DNA from: a virus
DNA: 46,406 nt
Reading direction: 5' to 3' (one strand)
IMG/VR virus record: IMGVR_UViG_3300032087_004063
Span: 1 to 46,406 of that record
The stretch's first letter is position 1; every line of letters starts with the position of its first letter. This document shows positions 15,876 through 23,179 of the stretch, piece by piece. The notes under the pieces are model-generated. The model had not been told where the DNA came from. It did not search any database and saw only the letters and a list, made by a program, of their open reading frames with translations. Made by a program: the position numbers and the translations under genes.

Positions 15876-15899
15876 AAAGCCCCTCGGCAAAGGGGCTTT
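15876..15899 (+). terminator. terminator after the holin operon
   Basis: AAAGCCCCT (15876-15884) pairs with AGGGGCTTT (15891-15899) around CGGCAA. The T-run is short, so termination may be partial and let the lipoprotein gene be read. Confidence 0.7.
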
Positions 15900-15954
15900 A
15901 AAACTAACTACCAATTAACAACAGGTTCGAACATTTAAACAGGAAGGTTATACA

Positions 15955-16563
15955 ATGAAAAGCTTACTAACCGTGGTAATAGTAACGTGCTTAGTGTCTG
16001 GGTGCAACTCAGAGCAAAGCGCGCCAGTGCAACAAAATACAGTAACAGAGCCAGATACAAAACCGCAAGTCGATCCGCCAGTATTGGTTCCAGAGCCAGA
16101 AATACCAACACAGCCGCCAGTAGTGGAAGTGCCAGTAATTCCGCTAGAGCCGTCAGTGCCAGTTACACCGCCAAAACCAACACTACCAATATTCATCGGT
16201 GAAGGCATAGCAACACACACGCAGCAAACATACAGCGGCACCATTACACGCGGTGGTGATGCGTATTTGCGCTACAACCAAAAGGCGCAGTATTTCAATG
16301 ATTTTGAGTTGCCAGAGTGGAGTGTCACATATCGCTATGAGCCGTTTCTCGAAGTATTGATCACTAACGGAGCCGAAACGCTTTGCGCCCGCTATTCATG
16401 GCAGAAGAAAGGATTTGGATATGCTCGACCAGTGTGCTTGTGGTCAGATACTCGCGCAGCAGTGCTGCTTGATGACATGAAACAGGCATACTACGGCCAT
16501 CAAATAGTTGAAAGCCGTGTATGGATTAGTGGGGTTGTTGGGCTTGGTGTTAAGGTAGAGTAG
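15955..16563 (+). CDS. proline-rich outer-membrane-type lipoprotein
   Basis: A 202-residue protein. The signal peptide ends in the lipobox LVSGC near residue 17, so Cys17 should be lipid-modified. Residues 25-80 are proline- and valine-rich (PPVLVPEPEIPTQPP style), a stalk that could span the periplasm or project outward. The C-terminal 120 residues are globular, with two cysteines (TLCARYSW, PVCLWS) and several aromatic residues. It follows the lysis genes and could be an o-spanin-like or receptor-blocking protein. It is much longer than usual o-spanins. The leader TTAAACAGGAAGG is shared with the 32.8-kb cassette. Confidence 0.7.
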   Translation: MKSLLTVVIVTCLVSGCNSEQSAPVQQNTVTEPDTKPQVDPPVLVPEPEIPTQPPVVEVPVIPLEPSVPVTPPKPTLPIFIGEGIATHTQQTYSGTITRGGDAYLRYNQKAQYFNDFELPEWSVTYRYEPFLEVLITNGAETLCARYSWQKKGFGYARPVCLWSDTRAAVLLDDMKQAYYGHQIVESRVWISGVVGLGVKVE

Positions 16564-16569
16564 CACAAC

Positions 16570-16601
16570 AAAAAAAGGCCGCAATTGAGCGGCCTTTTTT
16601 T
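16570..16601. terminator. bidirectional terminator between the rightward and leftward arms
   Basis: GGCCGC (16577-16582) and GCGGCC (16589-16594) form a stem with an AATTGA loop. A7 lies before it (16570-16576) and T7 after it (16595-16601), so it works in both directions. It separates the lipoprotein and tailspike genes, which converge here. Confidence 0.95.
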
Positions 16602-18903
16602 ATCTAACAATGTTAGGGCTTGTCTCAATCGTAATGGTTGATGCTGGTAGAGCCACACCCGAACCACTTTTACCAATTGAAAGCTGTAGCGACCAAAGAG
16701 GTCTCAGTAACGTTTGAGCTGGTAAATTAAGCACCTCGCTTGTTTTAGCGGGTATGTTTCCAGTCCCACCTGTTATTTTAGTTGTAGTTGTTGCAGTATC
16801 AATGAGCGCCCCATTCTCATCAAACACCCTTAAAACAATACTCGCATAGTCTACGTCGTCACCTGTTACGGTATCATTTACAGTTATTACCGCCCTGACT
16901 ATATTACAATCCTTTTCAATTATACGTAAAGGCGTGCCGCCCAACTCCTCTGCTGGATCTGTTTGTTCAGCGAGTTCATAGGTTAAAAATTGCATATTGA
17001 GGTCATTTATATATTTAAGGTTTGTAAGAGGTGTTACAGTGTTGTTTGGGGTAGACCCATCGGACAAGAAAGACCAACCATCAATTGTCACTTTACCATT
17101 CCCACTCATAGATTCAACTTCAAGCACGTTGGTTATAGCCGCCCCATCATCAGTATTTAGATTCCTTAATGCACCCTGCCTTGCGTCACTGAAACGAAGT
17201 CCTGTCCTGTTATTGCCTCCCCCTGGGTTGCCGCCATTCCACTCTACTGAGGCTCTTCCCAAAACATCCACACCAATCTTTCCGTCTTCATTGTCAACAA
17301 CGTTAGAATCTACAAATTTACAAGCCGTAATAAACCCAGCTCCACCACCTATCCTGTTCAATGCCCCCGTCGCAGTGTGTGGATCTTCGCCGTTGTAGTC
17401 CGTTGCTGGCAGGTTTGCGGTGCCATGAATGAATGCATCATTAAATGTAAATTTGCGCATTGCACCCGAAAATCCTGCGCGGTTGTTAACAATGTCTAAC
17501 CCTAATCCATACGGGTATACTATTTTAGGCTGATTAAATATTAAATTGTTATGTGTGTCTTCTGTTGCTGTAGCGCTACGACCTATACGAAGTGCTGGCA
17601 GTGCAGCGGTCCCGCAATTTTTAATATGCAATTGATTAAAAACAGATTCACGAACCGCTTGTGGTCCAGTGGTGACTGAATCTGGATCGCCTAAGTCTAA
17701 AGCAATACCTTTAAATCCATAAGCTTGTATGTCGCAAAGAACATCATCATTTAGCCCTTCATACACAAGACCACTAGCGCCATCGTATGAGCGGGAGTCA
17801 CCAGATAGAATTATTCCAGATAGCCCTGCACCATTGGCTTGTTCTTTTTCCCAGAACTGAGCTTGTCCAGTTGTCTTTCTAGAACAGTTAATTTGCTTCC
17901 ATAGGTAAGCCCCACCATTAAGCTGGAAAACAGTAGCCATGTGGCCGCTGGAGACAAATTGAAGCGCTTTCTCTTCAACGTCAATTTCATTAATGTTATA
18001 AAGCCCCGAAGGCACCAAAATAGTCCCCCTATTGCTAAAGGCCTCAATAGCATCCTTGAAGTAGAGTGATAAGTCTAGAGTCGATGTGTAGTCATAAATA
18101 TCACTTAGGATTTTTCTATCTTTTGGTAGAAATACAGACAATGGCAATTCACCTCCCATCTGAGCTTGAGATATAGTTGACAGATAGACAGGCGCGCGTA
18201 CGTCGGTAAAGTCTTCGCTACCTTTGCCGACACCATGACCCGTAGCCACAGCACCCTGCTCAAACTTCACAGATCCAAGCGGAGTAAGCACAGTGCCAGT
18301 ATCCTCAAGCGCATCAACTCCAACCGTCACGCGATACTCATCACCAACTAAAGCGAATGACACGCCGCGAGTTCGTGGCTTGCCGTCGAAGTCGGCTACT
18401 GATGCGGTTAATTGTGCAGCGGTCAAGCGAGCGATTGCGCCAGTATTCGGAACAGCAAAATACAAATCACCACCACTGAACGAAACACGACCATCAATGT
18501 AAGTTAGGTTCGTGATGCCCGTCGTTTCATTGGCAAAAACACCAGAGAAGATTTGATAACCGGAAGGGTAACTTGTTGGCGTAGCGCTAGGCAGAGGCTG
18601 AGAATCGTCCGGCGTTTGAATTAGGAAGTTGTGATTTGATAGCAGGTTTGCTCCATTGCCAAGCGAGGCTTTGTAGGCGGCAAATAATTGCGAATCTTGA
18701 GGTGTATCAGCCACACCGCTGTACTCAAAGCCAGCGTCATTCATGATCGCTTCGTCACGAGCTAGTAACTCGTTGCGGTCAATGGCTTTTAACGGAGAGC
18801 CGTTATTCGTTGTGGATGGGTTATTGTCGCGGAATTTACCGCCTTGATAATCCGGATCGACATCGACTGCGCCCGGATACTTTTCGCTAGGTGAGTAAGC
18901 CAT
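16600..18903 (-). CDS. tailspike / receptor-binding protein with pectate-lyase-like beta-helix
   Basis: A 767-residue protein. Residues 1-90 look like a virion-anchoring part (KYPGAVDVDPDYQGGKFRDN). Residues 90-250 hold beta-rich adaptor segments. From about 285 the line YFKDAIEAFSNRGTILVPSG plus LYNINEIDVEEKALQFVSSG is the classic entry into a pectate-lyase-type right-handed beta-helix (GGTVLVPPGTYLI pattern). Repeated short strands with Asn and Gly turns follow to about 640, and a small beta-sandwich ends the protein. Such spikes bind and often depolymerise surface polysaccharide. It is the last late gene, ending in the bidirectional terminator. Whether it is an enzyme cannot be read from the sequence. 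Confidence 0.82.
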   Translation of the reverse strand: MAYSPSEKYPGAVDVDPDYQGGKFRDNNPSTTNNGSPLKAIDRNELLARDEAIMNDAGFEYSGVADTPQDSQLFAAYKASLGNGANLLSNHNFLIQTPDDSQPLPSATPTSYPSGYQIFSGVFANETTGITNLTYIDGRVSFSGGDLYFAVPNTGAIARLTAAQLTASVADFDGKPRTRGVSFALVGDEYRVTVGVDALEDTGTVLTPLGSVKFEQGAVATGHGVGKGSEDFTDVRAPVYLSTISQAQMGGELPLSVFLPKDRKILSDIYDYTSTLDLSLYFKDAIEAFSNRGTILVPSGLYNINEIDVEEKALQFVSSGHMATVFQLNGGAYLWKQINCSRKTTGQAQFWEKEQANGAGLSGIILSGDSRSYDGASGLVYEGLNDDVLCDIQAYGFKGIALDLGDPDSVTTGPQAVRESVFNQLHIKNCGTAALPALRIGRSATATEDTHNNLIFNQPKIVYPYGLGLDIVNNRAGFSGAMRKFTFNDAFIHGTANLPATDYNGEDPHTATGALNRIGGGAGFITACKFVDSNVVDNEDGKIGVDVLGRASVEWNGGNPGGGNNRTGLRFSDARQGALRNLNTDDGAAITNVLEVESMSGNGKVTIDGWSFLSDGSTPNNTVTPLTNLKYINDLNMQFLTYELAEQTDPAEELGGTPLRIIEKDCNIVRAVITVNDTVTGDDVDYASIVLRVFDENGALIDTATTTTKITGGTGNIPAKTSEVLNLPAQTLLRPLWSLQLSIGKSGSGVALPASTITIETSPNIVR

Positions 18904-18950
18904 TGCTATTCCTCGTTAGGCCAAGGAATAGCGTTAGCCGCGTGGTGTGG

Positions 18951-19328
18951 CTATTCCGTTGGTTTATCTTCACTAAGTGATATTAAATCACGCGTATTCA
19001 CATAGTATACATCAAGCTTGCCTAGAGCGAAAAACTCAACTTTAGCGGTTACGCCGATATCGAACGCGGTCACGTCTTTATCTTGTGGGATAGTGGTGCA
19101 TGAGTTGTTGACCTCTGCCAATTGAACTTCTAGCACTGGCTCGTTGATCAGCATGCGCTCGGCATAGTTGAGAGTGGTGAGTGTTTTACATGCCACTGAT
19201 TTGGCTGCTAGTTGCATGTTTGGTGCGGCTTGTGCGGAATACGAGGCAAACACAAACACAGCAGCGACAGCGCTAAATAAAACTGCGCACGTGGTGTTTA
19301 GCAAAACCTCTTTTGTTGATTTGTTCAT
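18951..19328 (-). CDS. exported hypothetical protein
   Basis: A 125-residue protein. Residues 1-35 are a long signal peptide with a hydrophobic core (TTCAVLFSAVAAVFVFAS) and a likely cleavage after AQA. The mature part has two cysteines (SVACKTL, NSCTTIP) that may form a disulphide. The role is unknown. It sits in a leftward run with a membrane coiled-coil protein just upstream, so the two may form a periplasmic pair. Confidence 0.7.
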   Translation of the reverse strand: MNKSTKEVLLNTTCAVLFSAVAAVFVFASYSAQAAPNMQLAAKSVACKTLTTLNYAERMLINEPVLEVQLAEVNNSCTTIPQDKDVTAFDIGVTAKVEFFALGKLDVYYVNTRDLISLSEDKPTE

Positions 19329-19339
19329 AACTTGTCCTG

Positions 19340-19681
19340 TTAATTGTTAATCTTCGCGTTAATCTCTTTGATATCAACCTCGATTGCACCAATCTTTGTG
19401 GACTGCTTGGCTGAATCGATGCGAATGGCTGATATCTCTTTTAGAATCTCTTTCTGGCCTTCGATCACTAATTTCTCATAGGTATCTAAGCGCCTTTCCA
19501 TTGCTCTAATGTTGCTTTTCATTACGGGAACATCGGCAACAGCTAGTGTGTTTTTTGCGATATCATCCGTATTACTTTGTATCTGTTTATCTTGCTGCCC
19601 TGCGTAGAATGCGGCGCTGGCAAAGCTCACGCATCCAGCAGTTACGACAGCAATAGCTACTTGTTGTAGTGGGGTAGACAT
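19340..19681 (-). CDS. membrane-anchored coiled-coil protein
   Basis: A 113-residue protein. One membrane segment (VAIAVVTAGCVSFASAAFY) is followed by about 85 residues of heptad-rich helix (DDIAKNTLAVADVPVMKSNI, IRAMERRLDTYEKLVIEGQK). This is the topology of i-spanins and of XhlA-like proteins: inner-membrane anchor and periplasmic coil. No membership in a named family is claimed. It may act in cell lysis or envelope interference. Confidence 0.65.
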   Translation of the reverse strand: MSTPLQQVAIAVVTAGCVSFASAAFYAGQQDKQIQSNTDDIAKNTLAVADVPVMKSNIRAMERRLDTYEKLVIEGQKEILKEISAIRIDSAKQSTKIGAIEVDIKEINAKINN

Positions 19682-19743
19682 GTTTTAAAGCCCTGATTTG
19701 GTTGAATGGTTTCAGTATATCAAAAACAGGGCGATTGGTTTTG

Positions 19744-20175
19744 TTAGGATGGTTTTTTAGCTAGTAGCGCACCAGCTTCATTAACTACATCGTTAAACTT
19801 TGCATGAATTGATGCTGCGTCTTCTTCATCTTCAACATCGTCCACATTCAGTAAGTCAATGCCATTACCTATCAGTTTCTTTAGAATTTCACGCAACTCT
19901 GCATTCTCTTCTGCTAGTCGTTTGTTGTCTTCATTTTCATTAAAGTTTTCATTCAACAACTTATTCACTGTTGCGTTAAAAGCTCTGTTTTCTCGCTCTA
20001 GTTCATCCTGATTTTCATATGCTAACTCAGCCAGCCTAACGATACTCATGCTTGCAAATTGATCATCATTAACTGCGATATCAAAATCATCACACTCAAT
20101 ATCACTAGAATCAAACCCTGCAAGTTGCTGCAATGCGTAACGAATCATTTCACTGCTCATCTTCATATCACTCAT
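19744..20175 (-). CDS. acidic coiled-coil hypothetical protein
   Basis: A 143-residue, highly acidic protein with a helical N-terminus and a long coil through residues 60-105 (QDELERENRAFNATVNKLL, EENAELREILKKLIG). An Asp/Glu-rich stretch (NVDDVEDEEDAASIHAKF) follows. Its charge suggests a DNA mimic or a partner of a basic protein, but this is speculation. Its start overlaps the stop of the upstream 33-residue gene. Confidence 0.65.
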   Translation of the reverse strand: MSDMKMSSEMIRYALQQLAGFDSSDIECDDFDIAVNDDQFASMSIVRLAELAYENQDELERENRAFNATVNKLLNENFNENEDNKRLAEENAELREILKKLIGNGIDLLNVDDVEDEEDAASIHAKFNDVVNEAGALLAKKPS

Positions 20176-20273
20176 AAAACCACCACCTCATAAAACCCAA
20201 TCAAATACTTGCACACTAGGCAAGCGAATAATGCGTACACGCTGTTAGTTAATATTTTGTCCATTGTGGTCAT
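20172..20273 (-). CDS. 33-residue membrane peptide
   Basis: The frame begins MTTMDKILTNSVYALFACLV and ends with a second hydrophobic stretch. The start shares a base with the upstream stop (TAATG) and the stop overlaps the next start (ATGA), so three genes are translationally linked. A single membrane span is likely. Its function is unknown. Confidence 0.5.
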   Translation of the reverse strand: MTTMDKILTNSVYALFACLVCKYLIGFYEVVVL

Positions 20274-20464
20274 TAGATGCCCACCTTCATATAAGCCGTT
20301 ACCAATTCATTAAGCACATCATCGTGCGTTATCTTGCGAGCTTTCTCGCCGTTAGCGATTAAGTTGTCATGGTTGATCTTCTTAACCAGATATTCGAATC
20401 GCTCCTTGGTTGTTTCTTTAACACCAATCATTACGCGCTTTTCTGTTGTCTTTTCAATTGCCAT
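20273..20464 (-). CDS. 63-residue putative ribbon-helix-helix regulator
   Basis: It begins at ATG 20464 after a CAGGAATT site; a longer frame to 20701 runs through the divergent promoter and DenV gene and is not real. The protein opens MAIEKTTEKRVMIGVKETTK, a strand-like segment, then a helix (ERFEYLVKKINHDN), a loop and another helix (HDDVLNELVTAYMK). Strand-helix-helix with an EKRVMIGVKETTKERF start is typical of RHH/CopG-type regulators. It may control its own divergent promoter region. The leftward promoter is at 20496-20524. Confidence 0.65.
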   Translation of the reverse strand: MAIEKTTEKRVMIGVKETTKERFEYLVKKINHDNLIANGEKARKITHDDVLNELVTAYMKVGI

Positions 20465-20495
20465 TTTTAATTCCTGTCTTTGGGTTTGTGAATAC

Positions 20496-20524
20496 ACAAT
20501 AGCACTACATAAAAATAAATACAA
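20496..20524 (-). promoter_or_regulatory. leftward promoter opposite the DenV promoter
   Basis: On the minus strand TTGTAT (20524-20519), a 17-base spacer and TATTGT (20501-20496) precede the 63-residue putative regulator gene. Confidence 0.45.
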
Positions 20525-20538
20525 ATAAATATATTCTG

Positions 20539-20567
20539 TTGACAACCACCAATAACAAGACAATAAT
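20539..20567 (+). promoter_or_regulatory. promoter of the DenV cassette
   Basis: Perfect -35 TTGACA (20539-20544), 17 bases, then AATAAT (20562-20567), which is one base from consensus. The leader contains ATCGAAAC and AACAGGATGAATGA, as after the 10.46-kb promoter. Confidence 0.85.
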
Positions 20568-20597
20568 GAATCATCGAAACAAACAGGATGAATGACA

Positions 20598-20987
20598 ATG
20601 ACACGCATCAACGTAGTACCAGCAAGCGAACTAAACCAAAAAGAACTTGGCGGCGAGTGGAAAGAATTACCGCGCACATTCACACTAATCAAAGCTCGCA
20701 TTGCGAAAGGTCAATCACCTTCTGACATCAAGCAGCCATCTGAGTATGTGCTAGGTCGTGGCCACGTTATGTTCTTCTTTACTCGCGTTCAGTATCTAGT
20801 AAATCGATACACCGAGTTGTGTGGTGAAATGCTTAATCGTGGTTATAAGCCAAACCTAGAAATGTTCAACAACATAATCGATGACGTAGAATCGTCTATC
20901 CCATTAGCATGGTGGGGTGATTACGTGCCGACAGACGCAGCCATTGATATGAACATTCAACGTATGATTGATAATGGGACAAGATAA
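20598..20987 (+). CDS. denV: pyrimidine dimer DNA glycosylase / AP lyase (T4 endonuclease V family)
   Basis: A 129-residue protein. It starts MTRIN, then SEL at 10-12, and ELPR at 23-26, lining up position for position with T4 DenV. The T4 catalytic residues Thr2 (whose free amine attacks the damaged sugar), Arg3, Glu23 and Arg26 are all present. LGRGHVMFFFTRVQYLVNR matches the next conserved block, and WWGDYVPTDAAI matches the DYIPHEASI end. It nicks DNA at UV-induced cyclobutane dimers. The catalytic need for Thr2 at the N-terminus fixes the start at 20598, nine bases from AGGA, and not at the earlier ATG 20592. It has its own strong promoter and leads a four-gene rightward cassette inserted in the leftward tail cluster. 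Confidence 0.93.
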   Translation: MTRINVVPASELNQKELGGEWKELPRTFTLIKARIAKGQSPSDIKQPSEYVLGRGHVMFFFTRVQYLVNRYTELCGEMLNRGYKPNLEMFNNIIDDVESSIPLAWWGDYVPTDAAIDMNIQRMIDNGTR

Positions 20988-21170
20988 ATGAAAAACAACC
21001 AAATGTGTGAGCTCGTAGAAAAACGAGCTCTATGTAGACGACAAGCCGATCGCATCGCTGAACTTGAGCGAATGCTGGTAAGGGCTTCAAATAAACTCGA
21101 ATCCTACGATGGCACGGAGTTTTTTGTGGCCAAGGTTAATATGGTTTTGGAGGGCACCAATGCTAAATAA
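20988..21170 (+). CDS. 60-residue helical protein
   Basis: It begins directly after the DenV stop. The sequence is charged and helical (LVEKRALCRRQADRIAELER, then MLVRASNKLE), typical of a small coiled-coil protein. It overlaps the next gene by 11 bases. Its function is unknown. Confidence 0.6.
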   Translation: MKNNQMCELVEKRALCRRQADRIAELERMLVRASNKLESYDGTEFFVAKVNMVLEGTNAK

Positions 21171-21288
21171 ACTAATAGGCGCAATTTGCACAACAACAGG
21201 CGCGATAGTGTGCTTTCTTGTGTGGTGTTTAATGTTCGGATTGGTGATGTTTGCACCGGCTTTGGTTTTGTTGGTTGGGGGTGCGTGA
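21160..21288 (+). CDS. 42-residue membrane protein
   Basis: It begins MLNKLIGAICTTTGAIVCFL and is hydrophobic over almost its full length (WCLMFGLVMFAPALVLLVGG), enough for one long or two short membrane spans. It shares a base with the next gene (TGATG). Its function is unknown. Confidence 0.55.
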   Translation: MLNKLIGAICTTTGAIVCFLVWCLMFGLVMFAPALVLLVGGA

Positions 21289-21497
21289 TGTGGCAAAAAA
21301 TAAAGTGCCTTATTGGTCTTCACGTTTATTACCCATGCTATTCTCAACGCCAATGGAGAACAGCAAAAGGCAGGCACTGCTATAGCGAATTCCAAATGGA
21401 GTGCAAATGCTGTGGAAAGAAAACCAAGTGGATTAAGCTCAGCAAGTATAAAGAATTTACATCCAGCCTAGGCAATAGATATGGTTGGAGAAACTAA
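21288..21497 (+). CDS. 69-residue zinc-finger-like protein
   Basis: The real start is ATG 21288, coupled to the upstream stop; the longer frame to 21186 overlaps the membrane gene. It has KCLIGLH and YYPCYS near the start and ECKCCGKKTKW near residue 38, giving Cys/His pairs that could bind zinc. Basic residues surround the CxCC unit. It ends the DenV cassette before a bidirectional terminator. Confidence 0.6.
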   Translation: MWQKIKCLIGLHVYYPCYSQRQWRTAKGRHCYSEFQMECKCCGKKTKWIKLSKYKEFTSSLGNRYGWRN

Positions 21498-21502
21498 AAA
21501 AC

Positions 21503-21526
21503 AAACCCCTCATGAGAGGGGTTTTT
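21503..21526. terminator. bidirectional terminator between the DenV cassette and a tail gene
   Basis: AAACCCCTC (21503-21511) pairs with GAGGGGTTT (21516-21524) around ATGA. T residues follow on the plus strand (21522-21526), and a TTTTTT run follows the stem on the minus strand. It serves the convergent genes on both sides. Confidence 0.88.
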
Positions 21527-21531
21527 GGTTT

Positions 21532-22374
21532 CTATGGTCTAGGCAAATCAAGTTCACCTTCGTACCAAGTAAGGAAACTAGATATATTTTGCGTTGACGA
21601 ATCCAGAGAAGTCAATCGCAACAGGTACGCGGTATTGGGCTTAAGTAGCTTCTCACTACCAAGCGTTGATTGTATCCCACCCTTACCCTGATTCGATTCA
21701 TTACCAAACGAGTAAGTTGGCGCAAAAGCTAAGTCACCGTCATTCGTTATTGTTGCGCCAACTATAATTTGAGTTAACCCCGCAACAGGGTTGATGTCAG
21801 ATGCATTTTGATACTCAGCAGGTGTGCCACCAGTGTAAGTTGCTCCGGTGTATATCTCACCTTTAACGCCAACCCCATCAAAGTTAATAACTCGACCCTT
21901 TAGAGCGACGGGCAGCGATCCAGTTAGGAGTATAGTGTCATTAGACGCACCAGCGGCTACATTTTGAAGCAGCGTCGAACCCTCGTGCTGAACTCCGATC
22001 TTTGAGTTGGCTTCAACATATGATTGCACGGTAATAGCTCTAATACCCTCATACAGCCCGCTTGGCGCAGGCTCACCACCAACAGGTGTTGCTGTTAATG
22101 AAAGTAACTGATCGCCAGACTGAGATACAGCCCAAAGCTTTGTTTCTACATTGAATGGCTCGCTTTCGCCGCTCTTTAGGTAAATCGTAGCGGGATTTTC
22201 TTGAAATCGCTTTGCGCTATCAGTGTCTAGCGTCGGTTTGATCGCAGCCTCAACAATGATGATTGAGCTCGCCGTGGTTGCTGAACCTTGATGCAACACC
22301 GAGCCACTCGCACCTGCATCAGCCAGTTCAATGAAATCATCATCTGGCACTGTAAATTGTATTGCATCAGCCAT
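21532..22374 (-). CDS. tail-associated structural protein, possible fibre or adaptor
   Basis: A 280-residue, beta-rich protein with no membrane segment. It has Gly/Thr/Ser-rich loops (SGSVLHQGSATTASS, GEIYTGATYTGGTPAEYQ) and ends STQNISSFLTWYEGELDLPR. It directly follows the gp48-like gene in the late cluster, the position where Mu-type phages encode tail fibres, so a virion role is likely. I do not recognise a fold. It could be the adaptor on which the downstream tailspike is mounted. Confidence 0.55.
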   Translation of the reverse strand: MADAIQFTVPDDDFIELADAGASGSVLHQGSATTASSIIIVEAAIKPTLDTDSAKRFQENPATIYLKSGESEPFNVETKLWAVSQSGDQLLSLTATPVGGEPAPSGLYEGIRAITVQSYVEANSKIGVQHEGSTLLQNVAAGASNDTILLTGSLPVALKGRVINFDGVGVKGEIYTGATYTGGTPAEYQNASDINPVAGLTQIIVGATITNDGDLAFAPTYSFGNESNQGKGGIQSTLGSEKLLKPNTAYLLRLTSLDSSTQNISSFLTWYEGELDLPRP

Positions 22375-22402
22375 TATCGCTGCTCCTTATGTGCGTCCTG
22401 TG

Positions 22403-23170
22403 TTAGACATACTCAACAATCACACCGACCCATTTGGCGGCAGGAAATATTGACAAAATTAACTCTTCAAACTCTGCTTTTCTTTCTAGCGGCACCGTTG
22501 CTTGGTTTGGCATGGTTTCGCCTGCCACATACACAAACCCTCGCCACTTAACTGGATCGGCAGGTATTGGGTAGAAATCACCGCTCTCGGTCTTTCTAAG
22601 CGATCCCATAAAGGAATCTTCACCATTCATAAATGCGTCTTCACTACCCATCGATAGTGGCGCATAGCTCGTTACTGAGGTGCGGTTGACTAATGGGTAG
22701 TATGGATCGACTAAAACCAAGTTAGGATTCCATGGCACTGGATATTCAACAATCTGCGCGCCCATGCGCGCATTCTCACCACCCATGAAAGCATCATCAC
22801 CACCCATGGTTAGATCGAGTATTTGCTCATCTGGCATCCACCAATCATGAACGTAAACATCAAAGCCGTATCCTCGAAGAATGCTTTGCAAGTAACCCGG
22901 ACTTTGACCGCCTGTCATTTTCCAAGTTGCTTCAAGTCGGTCGCGTCGCTCTTGCTCAGTCAATCCCGAAGATGGTAAATAAAATTGCTCTTCCCATCTA
23001 ACCAAGTTATCGGTTACTTGCGGATCGAGTTGCTTGTACGTGGTATCAAACAAGTCGCGGTAATACTGCGGATAACTCAGGCCCTGATAAAACAGGCGCA
23101 TTGTCTTGGTGATAATCAGACTGAATGCGCGTGATTGCGGTAGGGCGATTTTCCATAGGTTTATTGGCAT
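22403..23170 (-). CDS. gp48-like baseplate wedge protein (YmfQ / DUF2313 family)
   Basis: A 255-residue protein. The N-terminal half has LFYQGLSYPQYYRDLFDTT and LTEQERRDRLEATWKMTGGQS, then YLQSILRGYGFDVYVHDWW, as in the YmfQ family. Residues 122-137 and 174-189 are two copies of an MG-x-x-DAF-M-(G/N)-GE unit, each made of two seven-residue repeats. It follows gp47-like J and should connect the baseplate wedge to fibres, like P2 gpI. It ends ten bases before the next start region. Confidence 0.85.
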   Translation of the reverse strand: MPINLWKIALPQSRAFSLIITKTMRLFYQGLSYPQYYRDLFDTTYKQLDPQVTDNLVRWEEQFYLPSSGLTEQERRDRLEATWKMTGGQSPGYLQSILRGYGFDVYVHDWWMPDEQILDLTMGGDDAFMGGENARMGAQIVEYPVPWNPNLVLVDPYYPLVNRTSVTSYAPLSMGSEDAFMNGEDSFMGSLRKTESGDFYPIPADPVKWRGFVYVAGETMPNQATVPLERKAEFEELILSIFPAAKWVGVIVEYV

Positions 23171-23179
23171 ATCTTCACC

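Noticed and set aside
15987-16202. Rightward 71-residue Ser/Ala/Arg-rich ORF inside the lipoprotein gene
   Set aside because: It is a shadow produced by the proline-rich codons of the lipoprotein frame, with no ribosome binding site.
20465-20701. N-terminal extension of the 63-residue regulator-like gene
   Set aside because: It would run through the divergent promoters and the DenV coding region. The internal ATG at 20464 has a proper site.
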